Shown: positions 1 to 11,302 of the stretch, in pieces
Layout: each line of letters begins with the position of its first letter
Numbering within the stretch: position 1 is the first letter of the stretch
Source: Chaetomium olivaceum
Taxonomy: Eukaryota > Ascomycota > Sordariomycetes > Sordariales > Chaetomiaceae
Direction: 5' to 3'
Length of the DNA stretch: 64,000 nt
NCBI GenBank assembly: GCA_039881045.1
Contig: JAYWVB010000007.1
Coordinates: 248,001 to 312,000 of the forward strand
Position numbers and translations under genes: made by a program
Notes under the pieces: generated by a model
What the model was told of the DNA's origin: nothing
Database searches by the model: none
The model's input: only the letters and a program-made list of their open reading frames with translations

Positions 1-2
1 CC

Positions 3-383
3 GGTCCGCCCACCACAGCAAATAGCAAAGAAGCCACTCCTCCCACCACAATCCAACACGCAGGAACTCAACCCTCACAGCACAAACTCGCCACCCTCGC
101 CGGGCCCCAACCCACCACAGTTTCCGACGCCGTGCAACTCAAGCTCACCAAGATGGGCCGCTCCCGGCGCGGGCTGGAGTGCACGGCCGAGCTGGACGTG
201 CTGATGAACCGGCTGCGATATATGGTGCTGCCGGAGGATAGAGAGACTGAGGCTAAACTAGTGCGGCGGGATACGAGAGAGGTGAGTGCGTTTTGGAAGG
301 GGGTGAGGAACGGGGTCAGGGTAAGAGATGAGGAGGTTTGGAAGGGGAAGTGGGATGGTGTGGAATGGAGTGTGAGTCCGTAG
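3..383 (+). CDS. 3' end of an unrecognised gene (5' part outside window)
   Basis: An open frame enters from the left edge in frame 3 and runs without a stop to a TAG ending at 383. The N-terminal visible part is Pro/Thr/Gln-rich; the later part has a charged, helical look (motif AELDVLMNRLRYMVLPED). A good splice donor (GTGAGT) sits at 282, so the last codons after that point may be intron and the true C-terminus may lie elsewhere. I do not recognise the family. Seen: open frame and donor-like site. Inferred: that this is the terminal exon of a real gene. Confidence 0.4.
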   Translation, partial: GPPTTANSKEATPPTTIQHAGTQPSQHKLATLAGPQPTTVSDAVQLKLTKMGRSRRGLECTAELDVLMNRLRYMVLPEDRETEAKLVRRDTREVSAFWKGVRNGVRVRDEEVWKGKWDGVEWSVSP

Positions 384-739
384 GTGACTTGACCTGGCTG
401 GTGGGTGGTGGTGGTGGTGGTGGGAAAGAGAGTTATAAGGAGGGTAGGTGTGAGACTGGTGGCGATGAATGCAGCAGTTGAAGGTTCGGTACACCGGGCC
501 CAGGGTGGATGGTATGGGTGTGTGACGGTGAGTGGAACAAGGATGCTTTGTTCGGCTTTTCCACTGGGTTTCCCTTGAATAAGAATCATGTATTTCGCTT
601 CATAACATGATGTGATTAGAACAGGTTATGATTGTGAACGCTGGCGTGGGCTTCCATAATCTAATTCCCCGGTAGGTGGTGATTCTGTCCCAATTTCTCT
701 TGACGAGCATTCTGGTGTCAATTACCAATCTTTCCGTGA
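384..739. other. Intergenic stretch, nothing recognised
   Basis: Contains a short GGT-rich microsatellite near 403-422. No gene, RNA or repeat family is recognised. Confidence 0.5.
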
Positions 740-1378
740 TCACTCTCCCGTATCCTTCTTCAACTCATCCCCCTTCAACTCATCCCCCTTCAACTCATCC
801 CTCTTCAACTCATCCCTGTTCAACTCATCCCCCTTCACCTCATCCCCCTTCACCTCATCCGAATCCGGTATTCCATCCTTTGACTTCTCGACGCGTCTTC
901 CATCGACATACAGCGGTGGATTGCGGTCATCGACAAAGTACGGCCGCGGGCCGTGATCGACCTCCTGCAGGCGTCTGTACCGTTCTGCTACGATGCTGTC
1001 CAATTCCTTGCGCCTGATAACACGGCAGCTGTCTTCGCGCTTGCCGATTTCGTGGATCGGCTGTTGAGTGTTTTGCGAGAACTGATTCCGTTCGCCCTCG
1101 TCGCATTCGTGGAGGAAGAGGTCGCAGCAGATGAAGTTCGATTTGTGGTTTGACAGCCGAATCGCGTTTAACTGTACCGCAAAATGGATCGGTTTGCGCC
1201 CGGCTGCTATGGACACTATCTCGGTCATCTTTTCCGCGTACTTTCGTGCCCAAGGGATGATGTCCGAGGAGTGTCGAGATTCGATTGCGTGCGGGGCCCG
1301 GAGAAGAAATCGCACGCCGGTGTTAGCATGCAAGGCGGCACGGGTCTCGTTATCGATGATGCAGCTTTTCATGGGCAT
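740..1378 (-). CDS. Unknown protein with C-terminal pentapeptide repeat tail
   Basis: A single 212-residue open frame on the minus strand, starting at the CAT at 1376-1378. The first 160 residues are ordinary mixed sequence without signal peptide or membrane segment. The last 40 residues consist of about seven pentapeptide units of the type K-G-D-E-L/V (variants N-R-D-E-L, K-R-D-E-L), encoded by a 15-bp tandem repeat. The protein does not end in this motif but in KKDTGE, so it is not an ER-retention signal as written. The family is not recognised; the expressed status is inferred only from the long frame and its distinct composition. Confidence 0.5.
   Translation of the reverse strand: MPMKSCIIDNETRAALHANTGVRFLLRAPHAIESRHSSDIIPWARKYAEKMTEIVSIAAGRKPIHFAVQLNAIRLSNHKSNFICCDLFLHECDEGERNQFSQNTQQPIHEIGKREDSCRVIRRKELDSIVAERYRRLQEVDHGPRPYFVDDRNPPLYVDGRRVEKSKDGIPDSDEVKGDEVKGDELNRDELKRDELKGDELKGDELKKDTGE
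757..862. repeat. 15-bp tandem repeat inside coding sequence
   Basis: About seven copies of a 15-bp unit containing TTCAACTCATCC (variants with CACCTCATCC) lie head to tail. They are in frame with the minus-strand gene at 740-1378 and encode its acidic pentapeptide tail. Confidence 0.85.
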
Positions 1379-2250
1379 CGTGGGATGAGTAACTGAACGG
1401 ATATGAGAGACGGGAGGGTACTGTGTATATGTTCAATGATGCCGCGATGTGGGTGGGGTAAGAAGAAGTAGTGTTTGAAATGATATCATGATCAATCCAC
1501 CTTGGTGTGTTGGGAAGGAGGACAGGTGGGGTGGTTACAGTAGTTTGGGCAAGTTACTGGCTGTGACACGGACTCTCTTCTTCTTCCGTAGCTTTTTTGT
1601 GTTTTTTATCATTCCGGCTTTTGGTTCCTACTATCAGGGGACGGGAGGCATTGCAGTAATTAACTATTTGCCTACCATACTCTCCTATTCACACCAGGCC
1701 CCAACTTTTGCTTACTGTGTAAGGTACCTTGATTTGTCCCGAGAAAGAAGTAGGTACCTTACATTACCAGGTCTAAATGCTCCTCCAACAGCGGCGGCTT
1801 CCAGTCTTCGTTGTTCAAACGGTCCAGCTTTCAAGCTTATACTTGAGTTTTGGGCCGTTCTGAGCAGGCAGGCAGCGGTCATGGACGAGCTTTTTGTCAT
1901 GGTCAATGCCAAGCTCTCGTTGTGCGTTCAGGAAGAACCCCTGATTCACTGAACACTACTTCTAAGGTCTGTAAACGAAAACTGACAAACCTTGCTCAAC
2001 CATTGCGAGATTAGATTATGCTCATATTACACAAACCAAGCACCCATCCATCTTTCCTATCCCAATATTTACTCCGAAGGAGATAGAATACATGCCCGGC
2101 TCTGCTCCCCGGTTAGTAAGCGGCACCCTCTTCCAACGACACGCCACAACTTCAACAACAACAACTAATCCCTCATTTCCACCTCCCAACAACCAGCCAT
2201 CCCATCCCCAACCCTATGTACATACATACCAACCCAGTCCACTCCCTACT
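1379..2250. other. Intergenic stretch with a GGTACC inverted repeat
   Basis: No convincing gene. An inverted repeat pairs GTAAGGTACC (1719-1728) with GGTACCTTAC (1753-1762), which could fold into a hairpin with a 24-nt loop. Similar GGTACC-centred sequences recur in other intergenic parts of the window. Confidence 0.5.
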
Positions 2251-2478
2251 CTACAACCACAACAACCCCCCCACCAAGCCCACAACCAATCCCTGCACCC
2301 CCATCCCCCGCACAACACTCCCAGCCGCGGCATTATCCTCAGCCTCGCCCGTGCCCGTGGCCGTCGGCGCCGAGGACGTCCCCGACACCGTGCTAGACGC
2401 GGTACCGCTGGGCCTGGTCGAGGAGGTGGTGCCGCTGTCGCTGTCGTCGTCGCCAGTCTCCTCCCTCACACTCGACAA
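2251..2478 (-). other. Out-of-frame Ser/Thr-rich, GPI-anchor-like tail downstream of RNase T1
   Basis: In the frame one base away from the ribonuclease, directly after its last conserved Cys, lies an uninterrupted stretch with an acidic Asp/Ser segment, a Ser/Thr/Pro-rich linker (TTSSTRPSGTASS), a small-residue patch (NAAAGS) and a hydrophobic C-terminus (VVGLVGGLLWL) followed by TAG. That is the standard architecture of a GPI-anchored cell-wall protein. Removing one base in the GAGGGAGGAG run would fuse it to the enzyme. Whether the frame break is real or a sequencing error cannot be decided here. Confidence 0.55.
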
Positions 2479-2986
2479 AGCCGTTGCGGGTGGGCGCGTC
2501 GGTGTGGGTCATGGCGCCGACGTAGACGCAGGACCCTTGGTACGAGGGGTTGAAGACGACGCGGTCGGCGCCGGGGGATCCTGTGGCGGAAGTCAGTGGT
2601 TGTTCTTTTTACTCCTCTTTTCTTTTGTGAAGCGGGGGAATTGTTGAATATTGAAGAGGTAGGTAGGGTCACGCACTGCCGGAGTAGACATTCCCGTTGG
2701 CGAGGATAGGAAACTCCTGGTAGGGGCCGGACGTCGCAAAAGTGAGGCCCTCGCGGTTGTTGAAGCGATGCGGGTAGCGGCTGTTACCCAGCTGTTCGCC
2801 GGCAGCGTGCAGGCGGCAGCCCTCGAACACGGCATCCTCAATCTGGTCGCGCGTGTAGGTGGTCCTGCCGCAGGTGACGCTGGTGATGTCGCTGGTACCC
2901 TGGCGTGGGTGGAGGTTGAGGGTTGCATCGGCGGCGGCGGCCGAGGCATAGAGAGCCAGGGCGAGGGTGGAAATGAGGTTGCGCAT
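2393..2986 (-). CDS. Secreted guanyl-specific ribonuclease (RNase T1 family)
   Basis: Two exons (2986-2677 and 2580-2393) joined at GTGCGT/CCACAG give 165 residues. The protein starts with a signal peptide (about 20 residues, hydrophobic core then A-x-A). All RNase T1 active-site signatures are present in order: YPHRFNN (catalytic His), YQEFPIL (general base Glu), GADRVVF (Arg), MTHTDA (His) and GFVEC (Phe plus the terminal disulfide Cys). Known for the family: it cleaves single-stranded RNA after G and is secreted. The start at 2986 was chosen because the signal peptide begins there; a longer upstream frame to 3142 adds an unlikely hydrophilic leader. Beyond GFVEC the frame runs into a short basic tail and a TAG at 2393-2395, while a neighbouring frame encodes a GPI-like tail (separate entry). 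Confidence 0.88.
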
Positions 2987-4068
2987 GGTGGTGGTGATGG
3001 TGGGTGACACGGGAAGGGGTGATTGACGGTTGTTGCCTTGTTCTGGTAACCTGGAATGGTAACCTGGGAAATGGTGTGACCGGTCTCGAATGGTGTGACC
3101 GAGGCAGGCGGGTGAAGGATGGCAATCTAGCAATCGGTACAACGTAACTTCAATTCGGCATGATTGAAAAGTGTGAAAAGAGCTCGAAGAAGCAACACCC
3201 CTAAATTGCGCGCTGCCAAGTCAGGGACCATTGCCGCCAAGCGAATTGGCCCACTTGGGATCGACACGCTCCAAGATTCGAATGTCATGCCGGCATCCCG
3301 GGCGGGCATTAATGGCATGGCGCCATGCTCCATGGGTTGACCTCGTTCTATGAATAGAACCGAAATGAAGAGATATCACATGTTTGGTACTGTGATCGCT
3401 GCAGGTGTGCACGTGTGTTTTATGTATGTACAATGGATGGATGTGGAACACTTGGGACCCTCATCTTGCAACGTGTAAAATGTGGGGGAATTGAGCAGAT
3501 CGCTGGTGAAAATGGTGTCGAACGAAAGAAGGAGATCGGGGCTAGTGTTGGTTTTTTAGTCATGGAAGCACTGGGAAGGTAACAACCGGCCGGTTTTGCA
3601 AAGAGAGGAAGGAAGGGAAGGTGACCACTGACCAGCAAGTTTGGCACGTTGGCACGCTGGGCAACCCCACTGACGTCAACAGCGCCGAGACAGGCCGAGA
3701 TCGAATGCAACCTACCCCAAAGCCGCCCCCTGCAGTGCCTGCCCAGTGCTGCCCGCCTGCTGCCCGCCTGCTGCCCGCCTGCTGTCCACACACGGCTGCC
3801 TAACCCGACGAAACACAGTCCCCTCGCCCAAAACCACATATTACCACATTACACATTGCACATGAGATTAACGAGAATCCCCAGCCCGTTTCACCCGCCC
3901 CGATTCCACGATTTATACCCGCCGCTAATCCAATTCAGCCGCCGAATCCTCCCTCGGCCACCCCAGCAATCGGCCCGGCCCAGATTTCACAATTCGTACC
4001 CTCCAGGTCATCAGACGACTCTTCACTACCGTAACCACCGTAACCACCGGCGGCAGCAATTCCCCAAA
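2987..4068. other. Intergenic / 5' UTR region, nothing recognised
   Basis: Holds the presumed divergent promoters of the RNase gene (minus) and the DUF3632 gene (plus). A CTGCCCGC repeat occurs near 3750-3785. Open frames here are short and overlap in all phases, so none is reported as a gene. Confidence 0.5.
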
Positions 4069-5100
4069 ATGAGCACCACCGCCGCCGCAACCACAACCCC
4101 CGGGCAGCCAACAACCCCGGCCCAGCTCCTCGAGCCCCTCACCGCGGACCCCTCCACCGCCACCACTCCCGGGACCGACGACGCGGTCCAAGCGGCCGTG
4201 CAGGGGTGGACCGACCAGCTCCGCGCGGCGGCCACCCAGACCCACGGTCAGGATCAGACTCGGGATCAGACCCAGGATCAGGCCCAAGCGCAGGCCTCGA
4301 TCGGAGACTTTGTCTGGACGGCCTACAACGCCTTGTTTGACGCTGCGGAGCGCACGCCGCCCGCGCGGCAGGGGAAGTTGTTGGAGCTTGTGGGAAAGTT
4401 GAGGGAGACGGTGGTGAAGGGCGGGGATGGGCAGGTGTTGGTGTATGAAAAGGGGGAATTGTGGAGGGGGTTGCCTACTTTGGGGTGGGTGGTGAGGGAT
4501 AGGTGGAATTTTGGTATGTTCTTTATTTTCTTCTTGTTTTTCTTTTTTTTTGGTTTATGCTATGTTTGTGTTGTGGTGTTGTCTTGTGTTGTGTGTGCTC
4601 GGTTTGGAGTCCGAGGGAGTGGATTGGCCTAGACTGGGCTAGACTGACGCTAACTACTGGGGATTGTGTCGGTGACAGACTCGTCTGACCCCAAGACCAC
4701 GGCAGAGCAGCGCACGGAATGGGAGAACCTCAACGCCTTTGTTGCGCCAGCGCTCACGCGCGCGCTGATGGCGGCGACGACCCGTTGGATTTCTCCATGT
4801 TTGGCCTGTGGGCGATGCGGGAGGCCTTCGAGGCCGACAACGGTGTTGATTCCGTGACCGCCGTCCGCGTGGCCTCGCTGTGGGTGAACTTCGCGGGGGC
4901 CCTACCGGAAGCTGTCGGCGGCCGGCTACGAGTTCAGCGCGAAGCTTGGGGTTGCGCAGGGCAAGTATGCCGACCGTGGGTGGAAGGGGTTCAATGAGGA
5001 GAGGTGGAAGGCGTGGGGGGACGAGCTCAAGATTGCGCAGGCAAGGCTTGCGTCTGATGAGACGGTTCAGGGGGCAGCCAAGGTGGTGGCGGAGCTATAG
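4069..5100 (+). CDS. DUF3632-like fungal protein, two frame breaks
   Basis: Exon 1 (4069-4513) encodes an Ala/Thr/Gln-rich leader and then a region starting IGDFVWTAYNALFDAAE that I match to fungal DUF3632 proteins. It ends at a GTATGT donor, and exon 2 begins at 4679 after GACAG. In exon 2 the family-like sequence continues (EWENLNAF, DFSMFGLWAMREAFE, VASLWVNFAG, YEFSAKLGVAQGKYADRGW) but needs three reading frames: one break near 4740-4770 and one in the G-run at 4895-4902, where removing one G restores the next frame. It ends with VVAEL and TAG at 5100. Function is unknown for this family. Single-base sequencing errors are more likely than decay. Confidence 0.7.
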
Positions 5101-6605
5101 AAGGAGAGATCCGGGAGTTGAAACTAGAGTTGACTCAAGAAAGGGCTGCCTACATACAATACATGGTATAATGCGTTGATATAGGCCAGGTTGATCCCGT
5201 TTCCGGGGTTGATCCTGAGATGTTGGTCTCCAATAACCATTTTTGACGAAATGATAAAATGATAAAATAATGAAATGAGACAATGCTCGATAGTGAAAAT
5301 GAAACTAAAAAAAGAATGCGGGATTGCAGCCAGCAACCTGAACCCAACCCGTCCCGAGGATTGCCTGGGCCGCGACCGCGCCGCATCAAACCAAAATCAA
5401 TCGACATCCCATCTTAAAATTGATTCCCGATAAATCGATCGCTCCTCGTGGCACCCGGCGGAAACCAAACATGGGGGGTTCGGGGGCTAATTAAGGGTGG
5501 GGGGACGAAACGCCCCTCAGCGCCCCTCAGCACCCCTCTCTGGTACTGGCTCGGCCCCTGGGCTCGCTTCCGGAGAGCAGGCCGGTGCATGGCACAAAAG
5601 CGGATTCGATACGCACAGAAGCTGCACGGGCACGACGGGCAAGAGAGAAGACCGAGTGCTTGGCATTCCAATATGGGCCCTTGATTGGTCGCTTGGCGCC
5701 GACCCAGCACAGTGCCACGGCCGGGAAAGGGAAGGGGTTCGAGGGGGGCAACTCTGTTCTGTGGGCGCGGCGGGGTGGTGGGCCGTGCCAATCTCGTAAA
5801 TTGACAAGCATCTGCCATTCTCGGGCTTGCCATCCAAGCCATCCATCCATCCATCCATCCATCCATCCATCTGCCATTCTGCCATTCTGCCCAGGGCACG
5901 CAACACGGCACCCACGCTTTCCCCGACTTTCCCGCCGCACAAGTGCCACTCCATACTTCCACGTAACCCACCACGGTCCCACGGTCCCACGGTCCACAAA
6001 ACTGCATCCCTCTTTGAACCTGTCCGCTGCTCACTTGCCAGCTTGCCAGCTTGCTAGCTTGCCCGCTTGCCCGCACCACCCAGCTGCACTGCATTTTCCG
6101 ACGTCCGCTTTCTCGCCTAGCCAACAATTAGCCAGAACTCTCTCCGTCAGCCGTCAGCCGTCAGACGTGCATACACCTCGCCCGGTTTACGCTTTTTTGC
6201 TGCTGCCCCTCCACGAACGAACCAGGATCCAGCGACCGCCCGACACAGCCGCAGCAGGCAGTAGTTGAGTGGTAGTTACAAAGGAGGTGTCTACTACTGG
6301 GGCGCCCAACAATGGTCCTGTCGTCGATGCCGATCGGCGATCGCGTCCCAGCTCCCGTTCCTGCTCCACCACGCACCCGCAGCCCCGGCTCCGTGAGCGG
6401 ATCCGCAAACCACCCCATCGGACGGTACTTGTGTTGTTGACCGTGCACACCGTTGCCGCTGCCGCTGCCGCTGCTGCCGCCGCTCCTGCGACCTTGCGAC
6501 TTGCGACGTGCGACTTGCTCCGCCGCCCCCGCTCGGAACCCGCCGCCCGCAGTCGTTCCTATCCCGCATCCCGCAGCCTACTACGCCAAGCTTCAGAGTC
6601 GTCCC
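5101..6605. other. Intergenic and long 5' leader with microsatellites
   Basis: No gene recognised. A (CCAT)n tract lies at about 5839-5870 and a GCTGCC-type tract at about 6454-6484. Several long open frames overlap on both strands, but all are low-complexity reading of GC-rich DNA. The last few hundred bases are probably the 5' UTR and promoter of the Clr5 gene. Confidence 0.5.
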
Positions 6606-8359
6606 ATGACGGACCCAGGTACGCCAGACGGCGAGGCCAGGGCCCTTCTCGCCGTCGCCGAGAACTTGACCGGACTAATACTCGACGACCACGACCCCCA
6701 AATCTTCATCAAGGAGGAGTCGACGAGCCCGGTGCCGGATGACGATCGCTTCATGATGGAGATCCTAAAATCACCCTCCTCCAGTCCCCCGCAAAAGATG
6801 TCCGCCATCGCAGCTAGGAAGGCCAGTGTTGCTGCGCAACGGTCCAGCAGACCCGGCGGGAAGGGGGCATCCAAGGCCAGCCAGCTCAAGGCAACCCCGG
6901 CACCCGGCCAGCCCGTCGTACCGCGCAAGAACCAGGACTGGGAACCATGGAAGGGTATCCTCTACGAGCTCTACATCACACAGAACCGCATTCTTCGCGA
7001 TATTATTGGCATCATGGAAACGAAGCACAACGTCAGGGCCACTTCCAAGATGTACAAGTCCCAACTGGAAAGCCGCCCTTTTCTTTGTTCTTTCCACCTT
7101 CGGAGTTGTTCGGAACAAGATAATTTGGGAACCATAGGACTAACTATTCTGAGCAGGCGCGCTGGGGCTTTTTCAAATACGCCATCAAGGGCCGATCGCG
7201 GGCCAAAGCCGACTCGCCAAACGACCAGAGCTCGGACGACTCCCTCGACAACGCTCTCATCCTATCAAGAGACGAATTATTACACGCCGACATCGGGTCA
7301 CGCAGCATACAGTGCGGGCTAACAGCCGTCCGCCGTTTTATCCACGGGCACGTTGACCTGGACCCGGGCAACCTCCAGGTGGAGGAGGTTGCCGGATTCG
7401 TCGACCCCTGCTACCGCTACTTCAAGGTCGCCATGGACCTTTTCGACCTCCACGAGAATTTAGAAGGTGGCCGCGTGCTCCGCCTCGCTTTTCTCCAGAT
7501 CGAGCGCAAGATATCCAAGCCCACCATGAAGACCTTCTCCGACCTCTGCTTCCTCGTCCCGCACCTCCTCCTCGAATCCAACCGCCGCGACATCCTCTCC
7601 GCCTACCTGCACTACCTTTCGAGACTAGCCATGGTCAAGTTCGGCAAACACCCCGTCTCGGACCTCGCCGCCTCCTTCGCCGTCCTCGTCGACGACCGCC
7701 CCGACGACATCATGCGCTACATCATGCTGCTCTCCCAGCTCAACTCGGACACCATCGCCTCCATGCCCGGCATGCTCGACCGCAACGCCGAGTGGGCCCG
7801 CAACCAGTACCTCGCCTGCCAGCGCACCAACAACGCCCAGGAACCCTGGTCGTCTCCCTCCCCGGCCGACGATCCCGCGAGCGCCCCGCGCGACCGCCAT
7901 GACCACCACATGATTCGTCTCGAGGCGCAGAGCGTGTATTGGGCGCAGAAGCTGATCATGCATGACCCGACGAGCGACGAGATGGCGGGCCAGTGGCTGC
8001 GGCGCAAGTTCACGGGGGATTTTGGCCCCAAGTGTGAGGCCTACCTCGCAAGGCTGAAGCAGATGGTGGCGACGGGCGGGTTCCCCGTGGTGTTTGCGCG
8101 CATGATGGAGTGCTTGTATGTCGGGTGGCTGTATGATTATTATGAGACCATGGGCGAGTGGGATCGCGCGTTTGAGTGGGGGTTGAGGGGGCTGGAGCTG
8201 TCGACGGATGAACAGTATGCGATTTGGTCGATTCATTTGGAGGATTTGATGCGCCGGCATGGACGGCCTGAGGAGGCGGAGGGGTTGCGGAAGAGGAGGA
8301 GGGAGCATAGTTGGCTGGAGAGGGTTAGGGTCGAGGTGGATCGGTTGGCTATTGCGTGA
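6606..8359 (+). CDS. Clr5-domain protein
   Basis: Exon 1 starts at ATG 6606 with an acidic region (DDHDPQIFIKEE), then a basic Ser-rich stretch, then the Clr5 domain: WEPWKGILYELYITQNRILRDI, ME.KHNVRATSKMYKSQ, and after an intron ARWGFFKYAIKGR. Exon 2 (from 7157, after GAGCAG) runs to TGA at 8359 and encodes a long helical region of about 400 residues. The Clr5 domain was named from an S. pombe protein involved in gene silencing; it is expanded in filamentous fungi and its biochemical role is poorly known. The acceptor is clear, but no GT donor is visible at the expected position after the codons for KSQ (about 7060-7070, sequence CAACTGGAAAGC). The donor may be mutated or misread. Everything else in the gene is intact. 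Confidence 0.82.
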
Positions 8360-8454
8360 GGGGAGTGTTCAAGAGAACGTGGGGCAGGAGAGGGAGTGGG
8401 AGTGAGGGGAGGGGGAAAGGGGGCCGGGATGGAGGTAGGGATGGAGGCGGGGAC

Positions 8455-8520
8455 GGAGACGGAGATGGGGATGGGGATGGGGATGGGGATGGGGATGGAG
8501 AGGGGGATGGAGACGGTGAG
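8455..8520. repeat. GGGGAT hexanucleotide microsatellite
   Basis: Tandem GGGGAT/GGAGAC units directly downstream of the Clr5 gene. The Gly-Asp or Ser-Pro repeat frames it opens on either strand are artefacts of the repeat. Confidence 0.85.
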
Positions 8521-9854
8521 GAGGGTTGTACAATCAACATTTGTACGCACATCGAAATGGCGGTAGGACGGACCGGTTCAAGTGGATGGAATTATTTACA
8601 ATACAATATCGGGGGGATTTATATCTGGAAATGGAATGGATGGCTGGGTGGATGGGAAGGGTTCTCGGTATGGAATCTTGTGTGGCTGGGTTGGACGGTG
8701 TAAATACGTTTGGGGCCACCCAGCTCTGGCTCTTTGGATTGAAAGTCTGTGTTCCCTTAGTAAACACATAGACAGGCAAGGCAGTTGTATATTATTGAAC
8801 GTTATTCCCAGTTTCCTTGGGGCTCAACGTGAAATCTGTATGGATGAATGATTGGAAGACGCGAGGCTTGGTTGTTTTGAGGAGGATTACGAAACACAGA
8901 TACGGCCATCGTTGAGGGCGGCATGAAACATCGAAGGAATATCAACGCGACGGTATGAAAAGTGTGTGGCTACTTCCGAACTCTGGGTACCTCATAGACA
9001 CGGTCAACAACCAATAAAGCCAAGTCGTCATCGTGGATGCCAGACCTACACCAGCCCAACGTCATCCGATGACTTCTCGAGGGTCTGGGCCATACCCTTG
9101 TTCTTCGACTACCTAAACAACAAACATCGAATACTGGAATTCTGCCTCGTGATACACGTCATCGTAAACAAATAGAAGGAAACCCTTACCACTGAATGCT
9201 CATTGATTATCCTTCTCTCTTTAACTGCCAGTGACACAAAAACAATCCCATGCTGTTGATCGCTCAAGCAGCGGATCAAGATGTCCCTCACGAGCTTCCC
9301 GGAAGCCTTGACTTCCACTTGGCAAGTGAGAATGGCCTTGCACTACCCGTGAACCACAAACTCCATCCCATGTCCAAGAGCACCTCCAGCATCCGTCTAG
9401 TTCTTCGCGATCATATGCGCATACAGTCCCGTCTGATGGCCAAGTGTCACTGCTCACCTCGGTTACGGACGTTGAGCGTAACTAACAACAATCATGGGTC
9501 ATATGCCGTTTCACCCCCCACATCGCGCTTGTTTTAGATGCTAGAATTCGGATATTTTGCTTTCGAGGAGACAAGTGATGACATCGGAGCCATCATCATC
9601 TATCTCATCTATACACAACAGAGTCCCGGTGCAGCGCTCCGACGCCCACCCTGATGGGTAGGTACCGCGTACTTAAACAAACAGACCACGCTCCACGATC
9701 GGGCCATCTCACCCTTTCCATCGCGTTTATTCTGCCATCCATCCATCTACCCTTATCTCCATCTGCAAAAAAAAAAAACCAAGAAATTTAGAAACCAAGA
9801 AACTACCAAAACCACTAAACTTCTCCAACATCCCTCCCACAACAAACCGACACA
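8521..9854. other. Intergenic region before the BTB cluster
   Basis: No gene recognised. The block at about 9546-9591 resembles the sequence at 15609-15650 upstream of the second BTB gene and may be a conserved promoter segment. A short poly(A) run lies at 9767-9778. Confidence 0.5.
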
Positions 9855-11302
9855 ATGCAGCCCATCACATTCGGCGAACTCTTCGACGCGTGCGATGCTG
9901 GAGGCTACGTGAGCTACCCCGTGGCCAACAACGGCGGGCGGTCGCCCTTCCAGCACACGCTCGCCCTCGACGACGAGGGGGACCTCTGGATCGAAGCGGG
10001 GGGTGGCGACAGCGACAGCGACAGCGACAACGACAGCGACCGGGACAGCGACGGGGACAGCAACGACGGAGCAACTTGCGGCAACGACACCGGCGATGTG
10101 GCCGCGGGGGGCGATAACGGCGACAGCCCGCCGGGGGAAGCGGGCTTGGATCGGTGCCAGTGCCCGTGCCGGTGTGGCGGGGACGGCAAGGCAGCGCACG
10201 CACGGGCACAGCGCCGCTCAAAACCCGCCGCGGTGTGCCGCTTCCGGGTGTGCTCGCGGGCGCTGCGCCGGGCGTCGCCCGTGTGGAATGCCATGCTGTC
10301 CGGGCGGTGGCGGGAGCGCAAGCGGGCCAACACCAGTGGCGGCGAGGAGTGGGTGGTGCGGCTGCCGGACGACCAGCCGGTGGCGGTGGCGGTCGTGCTC
10401 GCGCTTGTCCATGGCCGGCTGGACCTGGTGCCGACGTGGCCGAGCCGTACCATCTACCGCGCGCACGAGGTGTTGTCCATGATTTTGTCGGCTGCTGATA
10501 AGTATGATGTTGTGCAGCTGTTTTGGCCGTTTGTGGGGGAGTGGCTGCCGCATGCTCGCCAGCCGTACTATACTGGTGGGGAGGATGACTTTGTTGGGAC
10601 GCTGCACCGGCTGAATGTGGCGTGGCAGTTGGGGGCGGCGGAGGTAGTGGAGGATATGGTTCGGGGGTTTGTTTTGGAGATGCCGGAGGAGAAGATGGAC
10701 GGGTTGCTGGCTGCCGCGGAGGACGGCCCCAGCATCGGGCTGTCTCTGTCGCTGCGGGAAGTGCTTGGTGCTGTCACGGCTGCCCGGGCGGCAGCAATCC
10801 AGTCGGTCTTGGACTTCTTTCATCGGCTGGTAGAGGACCACAACTATGATCCCGAGGCGGGCTGCAGGAAGTCTGTATTCGGGCAGTTGAGACCGCGGCC
10901 GCCAGGAACTCGGCCGTCGCCGCTGCGTTACAGAAATGCCAGAAGCTGCACCGGCGCCGCTGTAACGCCTTAGTGCTCTACCAGATCTGGACTCGCCTTC
11001 ATGACGGGTGGGAGGAGATTCCGAGGGCGGCCAGCGACGTGTACATGAGCGTCAACGACTTGACGGACCTGATTGGCCATACCCTTGGCGTATCCTCTAG
11101 CCCCGACGAAGTCCTGCTCCCGGGGCATGAGGAGTGCTACCAGAACATCCACACCCAGTTCCGGGAGTTCAAGGCCAAGCTAAACCGCCGTTGGAGGCAG
11201 TGGGAACCTGTCCTGGAGCCGGAGCAGGCTAGTTGGCTCAAGAAACGAGGGGATATGTTAGGGACAAGTAGGGTAGCGCATGAATGCGAGTTCTATCACT
11301 GA
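9855..11302 (+). CDS. BTB/POZ-domain protein 1 (cluster member), one frame break
   Basis: Starts at ATG 9855. Order: N-terminal segment with DDEGDLWIEAGG, an Asp/Ser repeat linker, a Cys/Gly-rich patch (CQCPCRCGG), then a fungal BTB domain (FRVCSRALRRASPVWNAML, LPDDQPVAVAVVLALVHGR, LSAADKYDVVQLFWPFV) and a long helical C-terminal half. Near 10876 the frame shifts: the first frame runs to a TAG at 10972, but the homologous sequence continues one base over (AVETAAARNSAVAAALQKC) and ends with the family hallmark LEPEQASWLKKRGDMLGT and TGA at 11302. BTB domains mediate dimerisation and often recruit Cullin-3; the role of this fungal subfamily is unknown. One missing base near GTATTCGGGCAG would explain the break. 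Paralogues lie at 15792, 19594 and 21806. Confidence 0.8.

Noticed and set aside
5517..6268. Several overlapping frames of 150-230 codons on both strands
   Set aside because: All are low-complexity readings through (CCAT)n and Pro/His-rich DNA, with no family motif and no preferred strand.
7625..8308. A 227-codon minus-strand frame rich in Pro, Arg and His
   Set aside because: It lies opposite the Clr5 gene's exon 2 and follows its codon periodicity.
8356..8703. Gly-Asp repeat frame after the Clr5 gene
   Set aside because: It is produced by the GGGGAT microsatellite; no gene-like sequence flanks it.
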